This document shows positions 24,833 to 34,335 of a stretch of DNA of 64,000 nt, piece by piece (position 1 is the first letter of the stretch; every line of letters starts with the position of its first letter). This stretch comes from Zoogloea sp044344315 (GTDB lineage Bacteria; Pseudomonadota; Gammaproteobacteria; Burkholderiales; Rhodocyclaceae): NCBI RefSeq assembly GCF_044344315.1, contig NZ_JBIJDC010000001.1, forward strand, positions 62,001 to 126,000, written 5' to 3'. The position numbers and the translations under genes were made by a program. The notes below the pieces were generated by a model. That model was not told the DNA's origin. It searched no databases and worked only from the letters and a program-made list of their open reading frames with translations.

Positions 24833-26491
24833 TGAGGCAAGCCTCCTGTCCGCTGACCGATCTTCCTGCCCCCGATAGCATCATCGCCTGGCTGCCCGGC
24901 GGCCCTGTCACGCGCAATCAGTTTCTCGCGGACGTACACCATCTCGCCGTGCAGCTCCCTGACAGCAGGCATGTGCTCAACATCTGCCAGAGTCGCTATC
25001 ACTTCCTGGTCGGCCTGTCCGCGGCCATCGTCCGCGGACAGGTCAGCCTGCTACCGTCCAGCCTGACGCCGAACACACTCTCCCGCCTGAAGCACGACAC
25101 CCCGGACGTGTTCTGCCTGCATGACGGAAGCATGGAGGGTGTCGACCTACCGGGTTTTCTCATCCCGTCAGATCACGCCCCCGCCCAGGGCATCCTGGAT
25201 GTACCGGAGATCCCCGCCGAGCAGGTTGTCGCCCATGTCTTCACCTCCGGCTCCACCGGCACCGCCCTGACCCATCTCAAGACCTGGGGTAATCTCGTCA
25301 TCAATGCCCGGGCAGAATCCGAACGCCTCGGCGCCCGCGGCCGAGCCCTGGTGGGCACGGTTCCGCCGCAGCACATGTACGGCTTCGAATCCACCGTACT
25401 CATCTGCCTGCACGGTGGTAGTGCCTGCTGGTCCGGACGCCCCTTCTACCCGGCGGACATTGGTGCAGCTCTCGAAGCCGTCCCCCCCCCCCCGCGCGCT
25501 CGTTACCACCCCATTCCATTTGCGCGCCCTCCTGGATGCCGGACTGCCGCTGCCTCCAGTGGACTTCCTTCTGTCGGCTACGGCCCCCCTCTCCGAGGAT
25601 CTCGCGACCCGCGCGGAAGCCGTCTGTGGAGCCCCTCTGCTGGAGATCTATGGCTGCACGGAAACCGGCCAACTGGCCAGCCGCCGCTCCACCCAGACCC
25701 GCGTCTGGCAACTTCTCGGCGACGTCACGCTCTGCGCGACGGAAACCGGCCACGCCGCCCGGGGCGGTCACGTGGAAGGCACGGTACCGATCAACGACGT
25801 GATCGAGCTCGTGGACGAACGTCATTTCCTGCTGCATGGCCGCAACGCAGACCAGGTCAACATTGCTGGCAAACGCACCTCCCTCGCCTACCTCAACCAG
25901 CAACTCCTGGAAGTATCCGGCGTGATCGACGGCGTGTTCTTCATGCCCGACGCGGAGCCCGACGACCACGCCACCCGCCTGTGTGCCTGTGTCGTGGCGC
26001 CTGAGCATACCCGCCAGAGCCTGCTCGCGGCCCTGCGCAGCCGCATCGATACAGCCTTTCTTCCACGCCCGCTGGTGTTCGTCGAGCGCCTCCCCCGCAA
26101 TTCAGCCAGCAAGCTGCCCCGCGCCGATCTGCTGGCTCTTCTGCCCGGCGCCACGGGAAGCACCGACACGGCCGGCACGCCCCCCCACAACAGGGAACGC
26201 AGCTGGACCGTACCCGCCGAACACCCTGCGTTTCCAGGGCATTTTCCCGGACGGCCGATCCTGCCGGGCGTGGTGCTGATTGATCAAGCCACCTATCTGG
26301 CCGATGGACTGCTGCCCACGGGCTGCACGATCCGCGGTCTGGGCAACACCAAATTTTTCGAGCCCGTGGGCCCGGGCACCCACCTCATATTCCGCTATGC
26401 CCCGGCCAGCACCAAGGCCCTGGCATTCGAGGTCCATGCATCCGATCGACTTGTCGCCTCCGGCAGCTTTGCCATCGGGCCGCAAACGTGA
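24832..26491 (+). CDS. aryl-acid AMP ligase fused to a FabZ-like dehydratase, frameshifted at a C12 tract
   Basis: Two overlapping frames join into one adenylate-forming ligase plus hotdog domain of about 552 residues. The 5' frame covers the phosphate-binding loop HVFTSGSTGTALTHLKTW. The 3' frame holds IYGCTETGQLASR, the catalytic Lys in RNSASKLPR, and a C-terminal dehydratase-like domain with HPAFPGHFPGRPILPGV. The frame changes within a run of 12 C at 25482-25493; with 11 C the protein reads through as AVPPPRALVTT. As given, the product stops at 26004 after a missense tail. The expected role is activation of the aryl starter and loading onto carrier protein, with dehydration by the fused domain. 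Phase variation, fixed mutation and sequencing error all remain possible. Confidence 0.85.
25482..25493 (+). repeat. homopolymeric C12 tract inside the ligase gene
   Basis: Twelve consecutive C residues lie mid-gene at the exact point where the ligase reading frame changes. Loss of one base restores a continuous frame. Such tracts are classic slipped-strand sites in phase-variable genes and are also error-prone in sequencing. Confidence 0.9.
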
Positions 26492-27435
26492 GTCGTCCGT
26501 CCCCGTCGCCCGCCGAGGGTGCAAGCTGGGCACGCCAGGCGGAACGCAGCAGCGTTCCGATCATGCGCTTCATGGTCTGGTTGTCCCTCACCCTGGGACG
26601 CCAGCTCAGCCGCACAGTACTGCACGGCATCGCCATCTATTTCCTGCTCTTCTCCCCAAAGGCCGGACGAGCTTCCCGGGCCTATCTCCAGCGCGTTCTC
26701 GGACACGCGCCCGGTCTGGCCGATCGTTACCGCCACATCCTCACCTTCGCCACAACCATCCACGACCGCATCTACTTCCTGAACGGCCGCTTCGACCTCT
26801 TCGACATTGAGATTCACGGCCTTGAACATGTGGAAGCGCATATGGCCAAGGGCCGCGGCATTCTCCTGTTTGGCGCTCACCTGGGCAGCTTCGAGGTTCT
26901 CCGCGCCGTCGGCCACAGGCATGCAACGCAGCCGATCTGCATGCTCATGCACGCCGAAAACGCTCGCAAGATCAACCAGGTACTGGCAGCGATCAACCCC
27001 ACCGCAAGCCAGGACATCCTCCCCCTCGGCCAGCTCGACTCCATGCTGCAATTGCGTGACAGGCTCGATGGCGGGCAGCTGGTAGGCGTCCTCGCCGACC
27101 GCAACCCCGGAGAGAACGGCGTCCGGCACCTGCCTTTCCTCGGCAGCCCAGCCCCCTTTCCCAACGGCCCCTTCCGACTCGCAGCGCTCCTGCAACGGCA
27201 GGTACTCTTCATGAGTGGCACCTGGCTGGGCGGCAGACGCTATCGGGTCGAACTGTCCCCCCTCGCCGACTTCAGCGACGTGGAGCCCCGCGAGCGATCC
27301 ACCGCCATCGCCGAGGCCCAGCAAACCTATGCAGCCCTGCTAGAAAACCATTGCCGCAAGGCTCCTTACAATTGGTTCAACTTCTTCGATTTCTGGAGCG
27401 ATCCCCGCTCACCGTCCACTCACCCCGCCCAATGA
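26488..27435 (+). CDS. LpxL/HtrB-like acyltransferase of the aryl polyene cluster
   Basis: A 315-residue lysophospholipid-type acyltransferase with the catalytic HX4E box in LLFGAHLGSFEV and a downstream block VGVLADRNPGENG. An N-terminal hydrophobic helix anchors it in the inner membrane. In aryl polyene loci such enzymes are thought to attach the polyene to a lipid headgroup. The GTG start overlaps the stop of the ligase gene (GTGA), and its own stop overlaps the LolA-like gene. Confidence 0.88.
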   Translation: MSRPSPSPAEGASWARQAERSSVPIMRFMVWLSLTLGRQLSRTVLHGIAIYFLLFSPKAGRASRAYLQRVLGHAPGLADRYRHILTFATTIHDRIYFLNGRFDLFDIEIHGLEHVEAHMAKGRGILLFGAHLGSFEVLRAVGHRHATQPICMLMHAENARKINQVLAAINPTASQDILPLGQLDSMLQLRDRLDGGQLVGVLADRNPGENGVRHLPFLGSPAPFPNGPFRLAALLQRQVLFMSGTWLGGRRYRVELSPLADFSDVEPRERSTAIAEAQQTYAALLENHCRKAPYNWFNFFDFWSDPRSPSTHPAQ

Positions 27436-28004
27436 AGTTCGCTTTCCGCCTTGTCACCTGTCTCCTGACGCTGGCCTCCCTGCCAGCCGTCGCTGCATGG
27501 GATCTGCCCCAGCTCATGACCGAGCTCGCCCGCAATCAGGGCGGACGCGCCCACTTCACCGAACGGAAATACATCGCCCTCCTCGACAAGCCGGTCGTGT
27601 CCTCGGGCGAAATGCGCTACGTGGCACCGGATTACCTCGAGAAGCGCACCCTTACGCCACGCCTTGAGGTCATGGTGCTCGACAAGGACGAGATCAGTCT
27701 CGAACGGGGCAAGCAGAAACTCACCCTGCGCCTGCGGGAACAGCCGGAAATCCTGGCCTTTGTGGCCAGCATCCGCGGCACCCTGTCGGGCAATCGCGCC
27801 GCGCTGGAGCAGAACTATGCGCTGCACCTGTCAGGTCAGCGGGACAACTGGACCCTCAACCTCTCCCCCAGCAATCCGCGCATCGCCGAACTGGTGACCC
27901 GAATCACCATCAGTGGCAGCCGGCAGCAGGTCCGCAGCATCGAGTACCTGCAGGCGGATGGTGACCGCTCGCTCATGTCCATTGAGCCCCTCGACGCCCG
28001 ATGA
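27432..28004 (+). CDS. LolA-like outer-membrane lipoprotein carrier family protein
   Basis: A 190-residue periplasmic protein with a signal peptide ending near AVAAWDL and the LolA-like fold signature seen in FTERKYIALLDKPVVSSGEMRYVAPDYLEK. It is a common member of aryl polyene clusters, where it is presumed to ferry the lipid-linked pigment across the periplasm. The start and stop both overlap neighbours by 4 nt, placing it between the acyltransferase and the MMPL exporter. Confidence 0.88.
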   Translation: MKFAFRLVTCLLTLASLPAVAAWDLPQLMTELARNQGGRAHFTERKYIALLDKPVVSSGEMRYVAPDYLEKRTLTPRLEVMVLDKDEISLERGKQKLTLRLREQPEILAFVASIRGTLSGNRAALEQNYALHLSGQRDNWTLNLSPSNPRIAELVTRITISGSRQQVRSIEYLQADGDRSLMSIEPLDAR

Positions 28005-30331
28005 AACGCCTGAGCGCCCGCCCCGTCCTGCTCTGGCTGCTCGGTCTGGCCCTGTGCGCCGGCGTGGCCCTGCGCGCCCATTACACCGCCGACATGTCGG
28101 CCTTCCTGCCGCGAAGCCCGACACCAGCACAGCAGCTGCTGGTGGACCAACTCACAGAGGGAGTCCTGTCCCGGCTGCTGCTGGTGGGCATCGAGGGCAG
28201 CACCCCGACTGGCCGCGCCGAACTCTCCCGCGGCCTGGCCAAGCACCTTGAGGACGGGGGGCTGTTCCTCTCCGTACGCAATGGTGACGCAGCCATTCTG
28301 GCCCGCGACCGGGAACTCCTTTTCGCCAACCGTTACTTGCTCAGTCCTACGGTTCGCCCCGAGCGCTTCACCCCCGAAGGGCTTCATGCAGCCATCAGCG
28401 AGAGCATTGACCTTCTGGCCTCTCCCATCGGGCTGATGCTCAAAGGGCTCCTGGGCCGCGACCCCACCGGCGAGCTGGTCGAACTGATCGGCAGCCTCGA
28501 CACCAGCGGCAGCCCAGCCAGCGAGAACGGCGTCTGGGTGTCCCGTGACGGAGAGCGGGCCATCCTGATGCTTCAGACCCGTGCAGCGGGCTCCGACACC
28601 GACGCCCAGGCCCTCGCCATTACCCAGATCCGTTCGGCATTCGCGAACCTCGCAAGCAAAGCCGGACAACCCGAAGCACGCATGGTGGTATCAGGAGCGG
28701 CCGTGTTTGCTGTCAACTCCCGTACCGCCATCGAATCCGAGGCCGTGCGGCTGACCACCCTGGGCACCACCGCGGTGATTGCCCTGCTGCTACTCATCTA
28801 CCGTTCCTTCACCGCTGTGCTCCTGGGCCTGCTGCCGGTCGCCAGCGGGGCACTCGCGGGCATTGCGGCCGTGGCCCTGGGCTTCGGCACCGTGCACGGG
28901 CTGACCATCGGCTTTGGTACCACCCTGATCGGCGAGGCTGTCGATTACTCCATCTACTATTTTGTGCAGTCGGACGAAGAGGAGGAAGGCGGCTGGATGA
29001 AGCGGTTCTGGCCCACCATCCGGCTCGGCGTGCTCACCTCCATATTCGGTTTCGCATCCCTGCTGTTCTCCGGTTTTCCCGGCCTCGCCCAGCTCGGCCT
29101 TTATTCGATCGCCGGGCTCGTCACCGCTGCGATGGTGACACGCTTCGTACTACCGCACCTGCGCCCGGCCAAGCTGCGCATCCATGACATTGCGCCCATC
29201 GGCCGGGCCCTGGCGGGCTTCTGGGCCTGGTTGTCGCGGCTGCGGCTGATCGTGCCTATACTGGGGCTGGCCGCAGTCCTCGTCCTTGTCGCCAACAGGG
29301 ACCACGTGTGGAGCAGCAGCCTTTCGGGTCTGAGCCCCGTCTCCGCCGCAGACCAGGCCCTTGACCAAAGCCTGCGTGCCGACCTTGGTGCACCCAATCT
29401 GCGCTATCTGGTGGTGCTCAAGGCAGGCAGCCGTGAAGATGCGCTGGAACGTGCCGAGTTCGTCGGAGAGCGCCTCCGGGGGCTGGTGGCGGACGGGGTG
29501 CTCGCCGGCTTCGAGAGCCCTGCACGCTTTCTGCCCAGCACTGCGACCCAGCAGGCCCGTCGCAATGCGCTACCGGAAAGGGATGCCCTGGCCCGCAACC
29601 TGGAAACCGCCCTCGTCGGCCTTCCCCTTCGCCCAGACCGCCTGAACGCCTTCCTGGATGATGTGGACCAGGCCCGCACGCAAGCCCTTCTCACCCCGGA
29701 ATCCCTGCGCGGCTCCACACTGGCACTGGCGGTCGACTCCTTGCTGCTCGAACGTCCACAGGGATGGACCGTCCTGATCCCCCTGCGCACGCCAGACGGT
29801 GACGCACCGTTCCAGGCAGCACGGGTAGAGGCCGCCCTGAACGGCACGGAGGCCCTGTTCGTCGACATCTTCGGCGAATCCAACAATCTCTACCGGACCT
29901 ATCTCGACGAAGCCATCCTGCTGTCCCTGGCCGGCATTCTCGCCATCGTCGTGCTGATGGGCGTCGTGCTGCGGGAGCCCATGCGCCTGGTGCGGGTGAT
30001 GGTCCCGGTGGTCACCGCAGAGCTGATCGTCATGGCCGGCCTTGTCGCCACCGGTCACGCGCTGACCCTCCTGCACCTGGTCGGGATGCTGCTGATCGTC
30101 GCAGTAGGCACCAACTACGCGCTGTTTTTCAACCAGGCCGAGCAGAACCCGGGCGACGATCCCCGCACGCTGGCCTCGCTGCTCCTCGCCAACCTGGCCA
30201 CAGTGATCGGCTTCGGCATCCTGGCCCTCTCGCCTGTGCCCGTGCTTCAGGCCATCGGAATCACCGTCGGCCCCGGCGCAGTGCTCACGCTGGTCCTCTC
30301 CGCCATGCTGGCGCACCGGGCGCCCCGCTGA
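28001..30331 (+). CDS. MMPL/RND-family exporter of the aryl polyene cluster
   Basis: A 776-residue inner-membrane transporter with two repeats of one helix, a large periplasmic loop and five helices. Characteristic helix sequences are TVHGLTIGFGTTLIGEAVDYSIYYF in the first half and MLLIVAVGTNYALFF in the second, carrying the polar residues typical of proton relay. It is expected to move the aryl polyene lipid to the outer leaflet or to the LolA-like carrier. It overlaps the LolA-like gene by 4 nt. Confidence 0.9.
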   Translation: MKRLSARPVLLWLLGLALCAGVALRAHYTADMSAFLPRSPTPAQQLLVDQLTEGVLSRLLLVGIEGSTPTGRAELSRGLAKHLEDGGLFLSVRNGDAAILARDRELLFANRYLLSPTVRPERFTPEGLHAAISESIDLLASPIGLMLKGLLGRDPTGELVELIGSLDTSGSPASENGVWVSRDGERAILMLQTRAAGSDTDAQALAITQIRSAFANLASKAGQPEARMVVSGAAVFAVNSRTAIESEAVRLTTLGTTAVIALLLLIYRSFTAVLLGLLPVASGALAGIAAVALGFGTVHGLTIGFGTTLIGEAVDYSIYYFVQSDEEEEGGWMKRFWPTIRLGVLTSIFGFASLLFSGFPGLAQLGLYSIAGLVTAAMVTRFVLPHLRPAKLRIHDIAPIGRALAGFWAWLSRLRLIVPILGLAAVLVLVANRDHVWSSSLSGLSPVSAADQALDQSLRADLGAPNLRYLVVLKAGSREDALERAEFVGERLRGLVADGVLAGFESPARFLPSTATQQARRNALPERDALARNLETALVGLPLRPDRLNAFLDDVDQARTQALLTPESLRGSTLALAVDSLLLERPQGWTVLIPLRTPDGDAPFQAARVEAALNGTEALFVDIFGESNNLYRTYLDEAILLSLAGILAIVVLMGVVLREPMRLVRVMVPVVTAELIVMAGLVATGHALTLLHLVGMLLIVAVGTNYALFFNQAEQNPGDDPRTLASLLLANLATVIGFGILALSPVPVLQAIGITVGPGAVLTLVLSAMLAHRAPR

Positions 30332-30332
30332 G

Positions 30333-31115
30333 ATGGGCCACTGGCGGCCAAGCCCCACCCTGCAGGTGAGCGCCCTCGTGCATGCCGGGGCGCTGGCCGG
30401 CATGCTGCTGGACCCCGGCACGTGGCCCGTAGCGACCGGCATGCTTGTCGCCAATCATGCGCTCCTCACCACCGCCGGATTGCTGCCCCGCTCCAAGCTG
30501 CTCGGCCCCACCCTAACCCACCTGCCAGCCGACGCAGCCGCCCGCGGCGAGGTCGTGATCAGCATCGACGACGGCCCCGATCCCAAGGTCACACCCCAAG
30601 TGCTCGACCAGCTCGACGCCGCCGGCGCTCGAGCCAGCTTCTTCTGCATCGGCCAGCGCGCCACTGCCCATCCGGGCCTGGTGCGCGACATCATCGCCCG
30701 CGGGCACACCATCGAGAACCACAGCGAACACCACTGGAAGCGCTTCTCGACCCTTGGCCCGGGCGCCATGGCCCGGGAGATTTCCGCTGCGCAGGCCAGC
30801 CTTGCAGCGCTCACCGGCCGGCGCCCCCGTTACTTCCGCGCACCGGCCGGTCTGCGCAACCCCTTTCTCGACCCGGTGCTGGCGCGTCTCGACCTGCAGC
30901 TGGCCAGTTGGACCCGTCGCGCCTACGACACCCGCAACGGCGACCCGGCCAGCGTGCTCGCACGGCTCACCAGGGGGCTCGCGGGCGGGGACATCCTGCT
31001 CCTCCATGACGGCAACGCGGCCCGGACGCCCACCGGACAGGCGGTAATCCTCGAGGTGCTGCCCGCCCTCCTCGCCCGCATCCGTGCGGCCGGCCTGACC
31101 CCGGTGTGCCTGTGA
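30333..31115 (+). CDS. polysaccharide deacetylase-like protein in the pigment cluster
   Basis: A 260-residue NodB-type protein. An N-terminal hydrophobic region of about 50 residues is followed by VISIDDGPDPK, the ENHSEHHW metal-binding histidines, the YFRAPAGLRN Arg motif and LLLHDGN. It may deacetylate a glycan or amide on the lipid anchor, but no substrate is known. It begins 1 nt after the exporter stop and its stop overlaps the methyltransferase start, so it belongs to the operon. Deacetylases are occasional, not universal, members of aryl polyene loci. Confidence 0.85.
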   Translation: MGHWRPSPTLQVSALVHAGALAGMLLDPGTWPVATGMLVANHALLTTAGLLPRSKLLGPTLTHLPADAAARGEVVISIDDGPDPKVTPQVLDQLDAAGARASFFCIGQRATAHPGLVRDIIARGHTIENHSEHHWKRFSTLGPGAMAREISAAQASLAALTGRRPRYFRAPAGLRNPFLDPVLARLDLQLASWTRRAYDTRNGDPASVLARLTRGLAGGDILLLHDGNAARTPTGQAVILEVLPALLARIRAAGLTPVCL

Positions 31116-31828
31116 GCGACGGTCTCCAGCGCAGGCTGGTCCACCAGGCCAGCGCACCCTACCGCCCCGCCGGCCGCTGGGCCTGGCATTTCGCCCGGGG
31201 CAAGCTCTCCAACGATCCAGTCTTTGCAGCCCTGCTGCGCCCGGGCCTGCTCCCGGCCAGCGGCCGCTACCTGGACCTGGGCTGTGGGCAGGGCCTGCTG
31301 GCCAGCTGGTTGCAGGCTGCCGCCACGCTCCACGCCCGCCAGGACTGGCCGGTTGAGCAAGCGGCCCCACCACGGATCAGCGCCTATCATGGGCTCGACA
31401 TGCAGGCCGCAGCGATCAGGTATGCCCATCTGGCCCTGGCCGACTGCGACTTCTCCGTCCGCCTGGACCTCGGTGACCTGCGTGACTTCGCACTGCCTGG
31501 CGCCGACGTGATCACCCTCTTCGATGTCCTCCACTACCTCCCCGACAGCGCCCAGGAGGGCCTGCTGCAACGCATCCGCAGCAGCCTGTCACCCAACGGC
31601 AGACTGCTACTGCGGGTCGGCGACGGGGCCGCCGGGCTGCCTCATCGCCTGTCCCGCGTTGTCGACAGCCTCGTGGTCAGGGTGCAAGGTGGCGCCTGGC
31701 CGCAACTTCACTGTCGCCCGGCCACCGCCTGGCAGGCCCTCCTGGGCGATCTGGGCTTCCGCGTCGAGCCCTGCCCGATGGCAGGGGCAGGGTTTGCGAA
31801 CGTTCTGCTCAGCGCCTTCCCGAACTGA
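31112..31828 (+). CDS. SAM-dependent methyltransferase (aryl head group, inferred)
   Basis: A 238-residue class I methyltransferase with motif I YLDLGCGQGLLASWL, an acidic residue after motif II (GLDMQAAAI) and TLFDVLHYLPD as motif IV. GTG 31112 is preferred because it overlaps the deacetylase stop (GTGA). Aryl polyenes are often O- or C-methylated on the ring, so ring methylation is the likely duty, but the sequence does not prove it. Confidence 0.87.
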   Translation: MSDGLQRRLVHQASAPYRPAGRWAWHFARGKLSNDPVFAALLRPGLLPASGRYLDLGCGQGLLASWLQAAATLHARQDWPVEQAAPPRISAYHGLDMQAAAIRYAHLALADCDFSVRLDLGDLRDFALPGADVITLFDVLHYLPDSAQEGLLQRIRSSLSPNGRLLLRVGDGAAGLPHRLSRVVDSLVVRVQGGAWPQLHCRPATAWQALLGDLGFRVEPCPMAGAGFANVLLSAFPN

Positions 31829-31907
31829 AGCCATTGTCATGACACGCCATAGCTCAGTCCATGAGCCCCTCTGGTAAACTCCGGACACCGCCTGAAAAGA
31901 CTGCACC

Positions 31908-33101
31908 GTGATACCACTCCACCTTGCCCACCACACCGTAAGCTGCTGTGCAGGCGATGGCCTGGCACCTCTGCGCGCGGCGCTCCGCAACGGCACCAGT
32001 GGTCTGCGCCCCCACCGCATTGAAGGGCTGGGCACCGACACCTGGATCGGCGAGGTCCCAGGGCTCGACGACACAGCGCTGCCCGATCCCATGCGCGGCT
32101 TCGACTGCCGCAACAACCGGCTCGCCCGGCGCGGCCTCGCTGCCGACGGTTTCGAGGACGCCGTCCGCAGCCGCATTGCCCACCATGGCGTGCGGCGCGT
32201 GGGCGTTGTCCTGGGCACCAGCACCTCAGGCATCCTCAGCACCGAGCTTGCCTATCGCCAGCGGGCTCCCGAAGGCGGCCCGCTGCCAGCCGGCCTGAAC
32301 TACCCGGGGAGCCACAGCACCTATTCCCTGGCCGATTTTGTGCGCACCTGGCTGGGCATTGAAGGTCCCGCCTACGTGGTGTCCACGGCCTGCTCCTCCT
32401 CGGCCAAGGCCTATGCCGCCGCCGCCAGACTGATCCATGCGGGCCTGATCGATGCCGCGCTGGTGGGGGGGGTCGACAGCCTGTGCTTCACCACCCTGCA
32501 TGGCTTTGCCTCCCTCGAACTCACCTCGCCCGAACCTTGTCGCCCCTACGACGCTGCACGGTCCGGTATCTCCATCGGGGAGGCCGCGGCCTTCGGCCTG
32601 CTGGAGCGCGCTACCGGCAGCCTGGATGCGGACGCGGTGCTGCTTCTGGGCTGTGGCGAATCCAGTGACGCCTACCATATGTCCTCGCCCCATCCGGAAG
32701 GCCTCGGTGCGCAGCTGGCCATGGAAGGCGCGTTGGCCCAGGCCGGCCTGAGCCCCGCCGACATCGATTACATCAACCTCCACGGCACCGCCACGCTTAA
32801 CAATGACTCCGCCGAAGGGTATGCCGTTGCGAGCCTGTTCGGCACGCGAGTCGCGGCCAGTTCCACAAAGGGAATCACCGGGCACACCCTTGGTGCCGCA
32901 GGGGCGCTGGAGATCAGCATCAGCGCCATGGCCCTGGCCGATGGCTTGCTGCCGGGCAGCGTACACACCCTGAACCTGGACCCGACCGTCCCCATCGACT
33001 ATGTGCTTGCCTCGCGCAGCGCCCCCCTGCGCCGCGTCATGAGCAATTCTTTTGGCTTCGGAGGCAGCAACTGCAGCGTGATCATCGGGAGGGCCGGATG
33101 A
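31908..33101 (+). CDS. second beta-ketoacyl-ACP synthase of the aryl polyene cluster
   Basis: A 397-residue FabB-like ketosynthase with intact active site: Cys162 in VSTACSSSAKA, His292 in NLHGTATLNND and His326 in KGITGHTLGAAGA. The GTG start at 31908 follows a 79-nt gap, the largest in this arm, so an internal promoter is possible. Its stop overlaps the next gene, a shorter ketosynthase-like protein, so the pair probably forms a heterodimer that sets chain length, as known for type II polyketide systems. Confidence 0.92.
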   Translation: MIPLHLAHHTVSCCAGDGLAPLRAALRNGTSGLRPHRIEGLGTDTWIGEVPGLDDTALPDPMRGFDCRNNRLARRGLAADGFEDAVRSRIAHHGVRRVGVVLGTSTSGILSTELAYRQRAPEGGPLPAGLNYPGSHSTYSLADFVRTWLGIEGPAYVVSTACSSSAKAYAAAARLIHAGLIDAALVGGVDSLCFTTLHGFASLELTSPEPCRPYDAARSGISIGEAAAFGLLERATGSLDADAVLLLGCGESSDAYHMSSPHPEGLGAQLAMEGALAQAGLSPADIDYINLHGTATLNNDSAEGYAVASLFGTRVAASSTKGITGHTLGAAGALEISISAMALADGLLPGSVHTLNLDPTVPIDYVLASRSAPLRRVMSNSFGFGGSNCSVIIGRAG

Positions 33102-33904
33102 ACCCCGAAATGTCCCTGAGTGCCTGGATTGAAGGCATAGGCCTGATTGCCCCCGGTTTGCCCGACTGGACCCATGGCGCAGCGGTGCTGGCCGGCCTGG
33201 AAGCACATGTACCGGCGCCGAGCGTGCTGCCGGCACCCATGGTGCTGCCGCCCAACGAACGCCGCCGTGCCAGCCGGGTGGTACGTGTGGCCCTGGCCAG
33301 CGGCCTGGCGGCGCTGGAGCAGGCCGGCATGGAGCCATCCGGGGTGGCGGCGGTCTTTGCGGCATCAACCGCGGACGGCCACAACTGCCACGCGCTTTGC
33401 GAAACCCTGGCGTCCAGTGATCAACGGGTCTCTCCGACGCGCTTTCACAACTCCCTGCACAACACCCCGGCGGGCTACTGGAGCATCGCCACGGGGGCCA
33501 TGGCCGCCAGCCAGTCCCTGTGCGCCTACGATGCCAGCTTTGCGGCCGGCCTGATCGAAGCCCTGGTGCAGATCCACGCCACCGCAGCGCCCTGCGTGCT
33601 GATTGCCTACGACGCGGAATATCCGGAACCCCTCGCCAGCCTGCGCCCTATTCCCGATGCTGCCGGCATCAGCCTGGCGCTCAGGCCCGAGGCTACCCCC
33701 CGCAGCATGGCGCGTCTGGATATCCGCCTTGGCGACGGGCCCGCAACAAGGCTGGGCTCCCCCTCCCTGGAGGCTCTGCGCACGGCCATCCCGGCCCTCC
33801 GTGGCCTGCCCCTGCTTGAGGCCCTGGCCTCCGCCCGCGGCGGCGAGCTCGACCTGGAATACCTTGCCCCCCTGAGCCTCCACGTCACACTGAGCCCATG
33901 CTAG
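33098..33904 (+). CDS. ketosynthase-like chain-length factor
   Basis: A 268-residue protein resembling the N-terminal half of a ketosynthase (Ketoacyl-synt_2 family) found in aryl polyene clusters. The family landmark FHNSLHNTPAGYWSIATGA is present. No active-site Cys is seen where a true ketosynthase has one, and the C-terminal lobe is missing. That is typical for the chain-length-factor partner. It is coupled by ATGA overlap to the complete ketosynthase and overlaps the dehydratase gene by 7 nt. Confidence 0.88.
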   Translation: MNPEMSLSAWIEGIGLIAPGLPDWTHGAAVLAGLEAHVPAPSVLPAPMVLPPNERRRASRVVRVALASGLAALEQAGMEPSGVAAVFAASTADGHNCHALCETLASSDQRVSPTRFHNSLHNTPAGYWSIATGAMAASQSLCAYDASFAAGLIEALVQIHATAAPCVLIAYDAEYPEPLASLRPIPDAAGISLALRPEATPRSMARLDIRLGDGPATRLGSPSLEALRTAIPALRGLPLLEALASARGGELDLEYLAPLSLHVTLSPC

Positions 33905-34335
33905 ACCGCCACGCCATTGCCGCCCGCATCCCGCATCAGGGCACCATGAGCCTCCTCGACACGGTCATCGAATGGAATCCTGCCAGCATCCATTGCACCG
34001 CCGTCAGCCACCGGCATGCCGACAACCCGCTGCGTCATGCAGGGCGCCTGGGTGTCGCCGCAGGGATTGAGTACGCCGCTCAGGCCATGGCCGTACACGG
34101 CGGCCTGCTGGCTGCCGGCAATGCCCCTCCACGCCAGGGCTACCTGGCCAGTGTGCGACAGGTGCAATTTCACGTCCCTTTTCTGGACGATCTGCCCGCC
34201 GACCTGCAGATCGCCGCAGAACGCCTGTCTGGCGATGCCACCCAGGTGCTTTACCGCTTCACCCTCTCCAGTGGCGACACGCCCGTGCTGGACGGCCGCG
34301 CGGCGGTGATCCTCGACGCCGGAGCCCTGCCATGA
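33898..34335 (+). CDS. 3-hydroxyacyl-ACP dehydratase-like hotdog protein
   Basis: A 145-residue protein with the PHQGTMSLLD motif near residue 12, typical of the aryl polyene dehydratase family related to FabZ/FabA. It would dehydrate 3-hydroxyacyl intermediates to make the conjugated polyene. Another dehydratase-like domain is fused to the ligase at 26170-26491, so the cluster has two. Both ends overlap neighbours. Confidence 0.87.
   Translation: MLDRHAIAARIPHQGTMSLLDTVIEWNPASIHCTAVSHRHADNPLRHAGRLGVAAGIEYAAQAMAVHGGLLAAGNAPPRQGYLASVRQVQFHVPFLDDLPADLQIAAERLSGDATQVLYRFTLSSGDTPVLDGRAAVILDAGALP

Noticed and set aside
32466..32473. G8 run in the second ketosynthase gene
   Set aside because: The frame is intact and the encoded ALVGGVDS segment is normal for the family.
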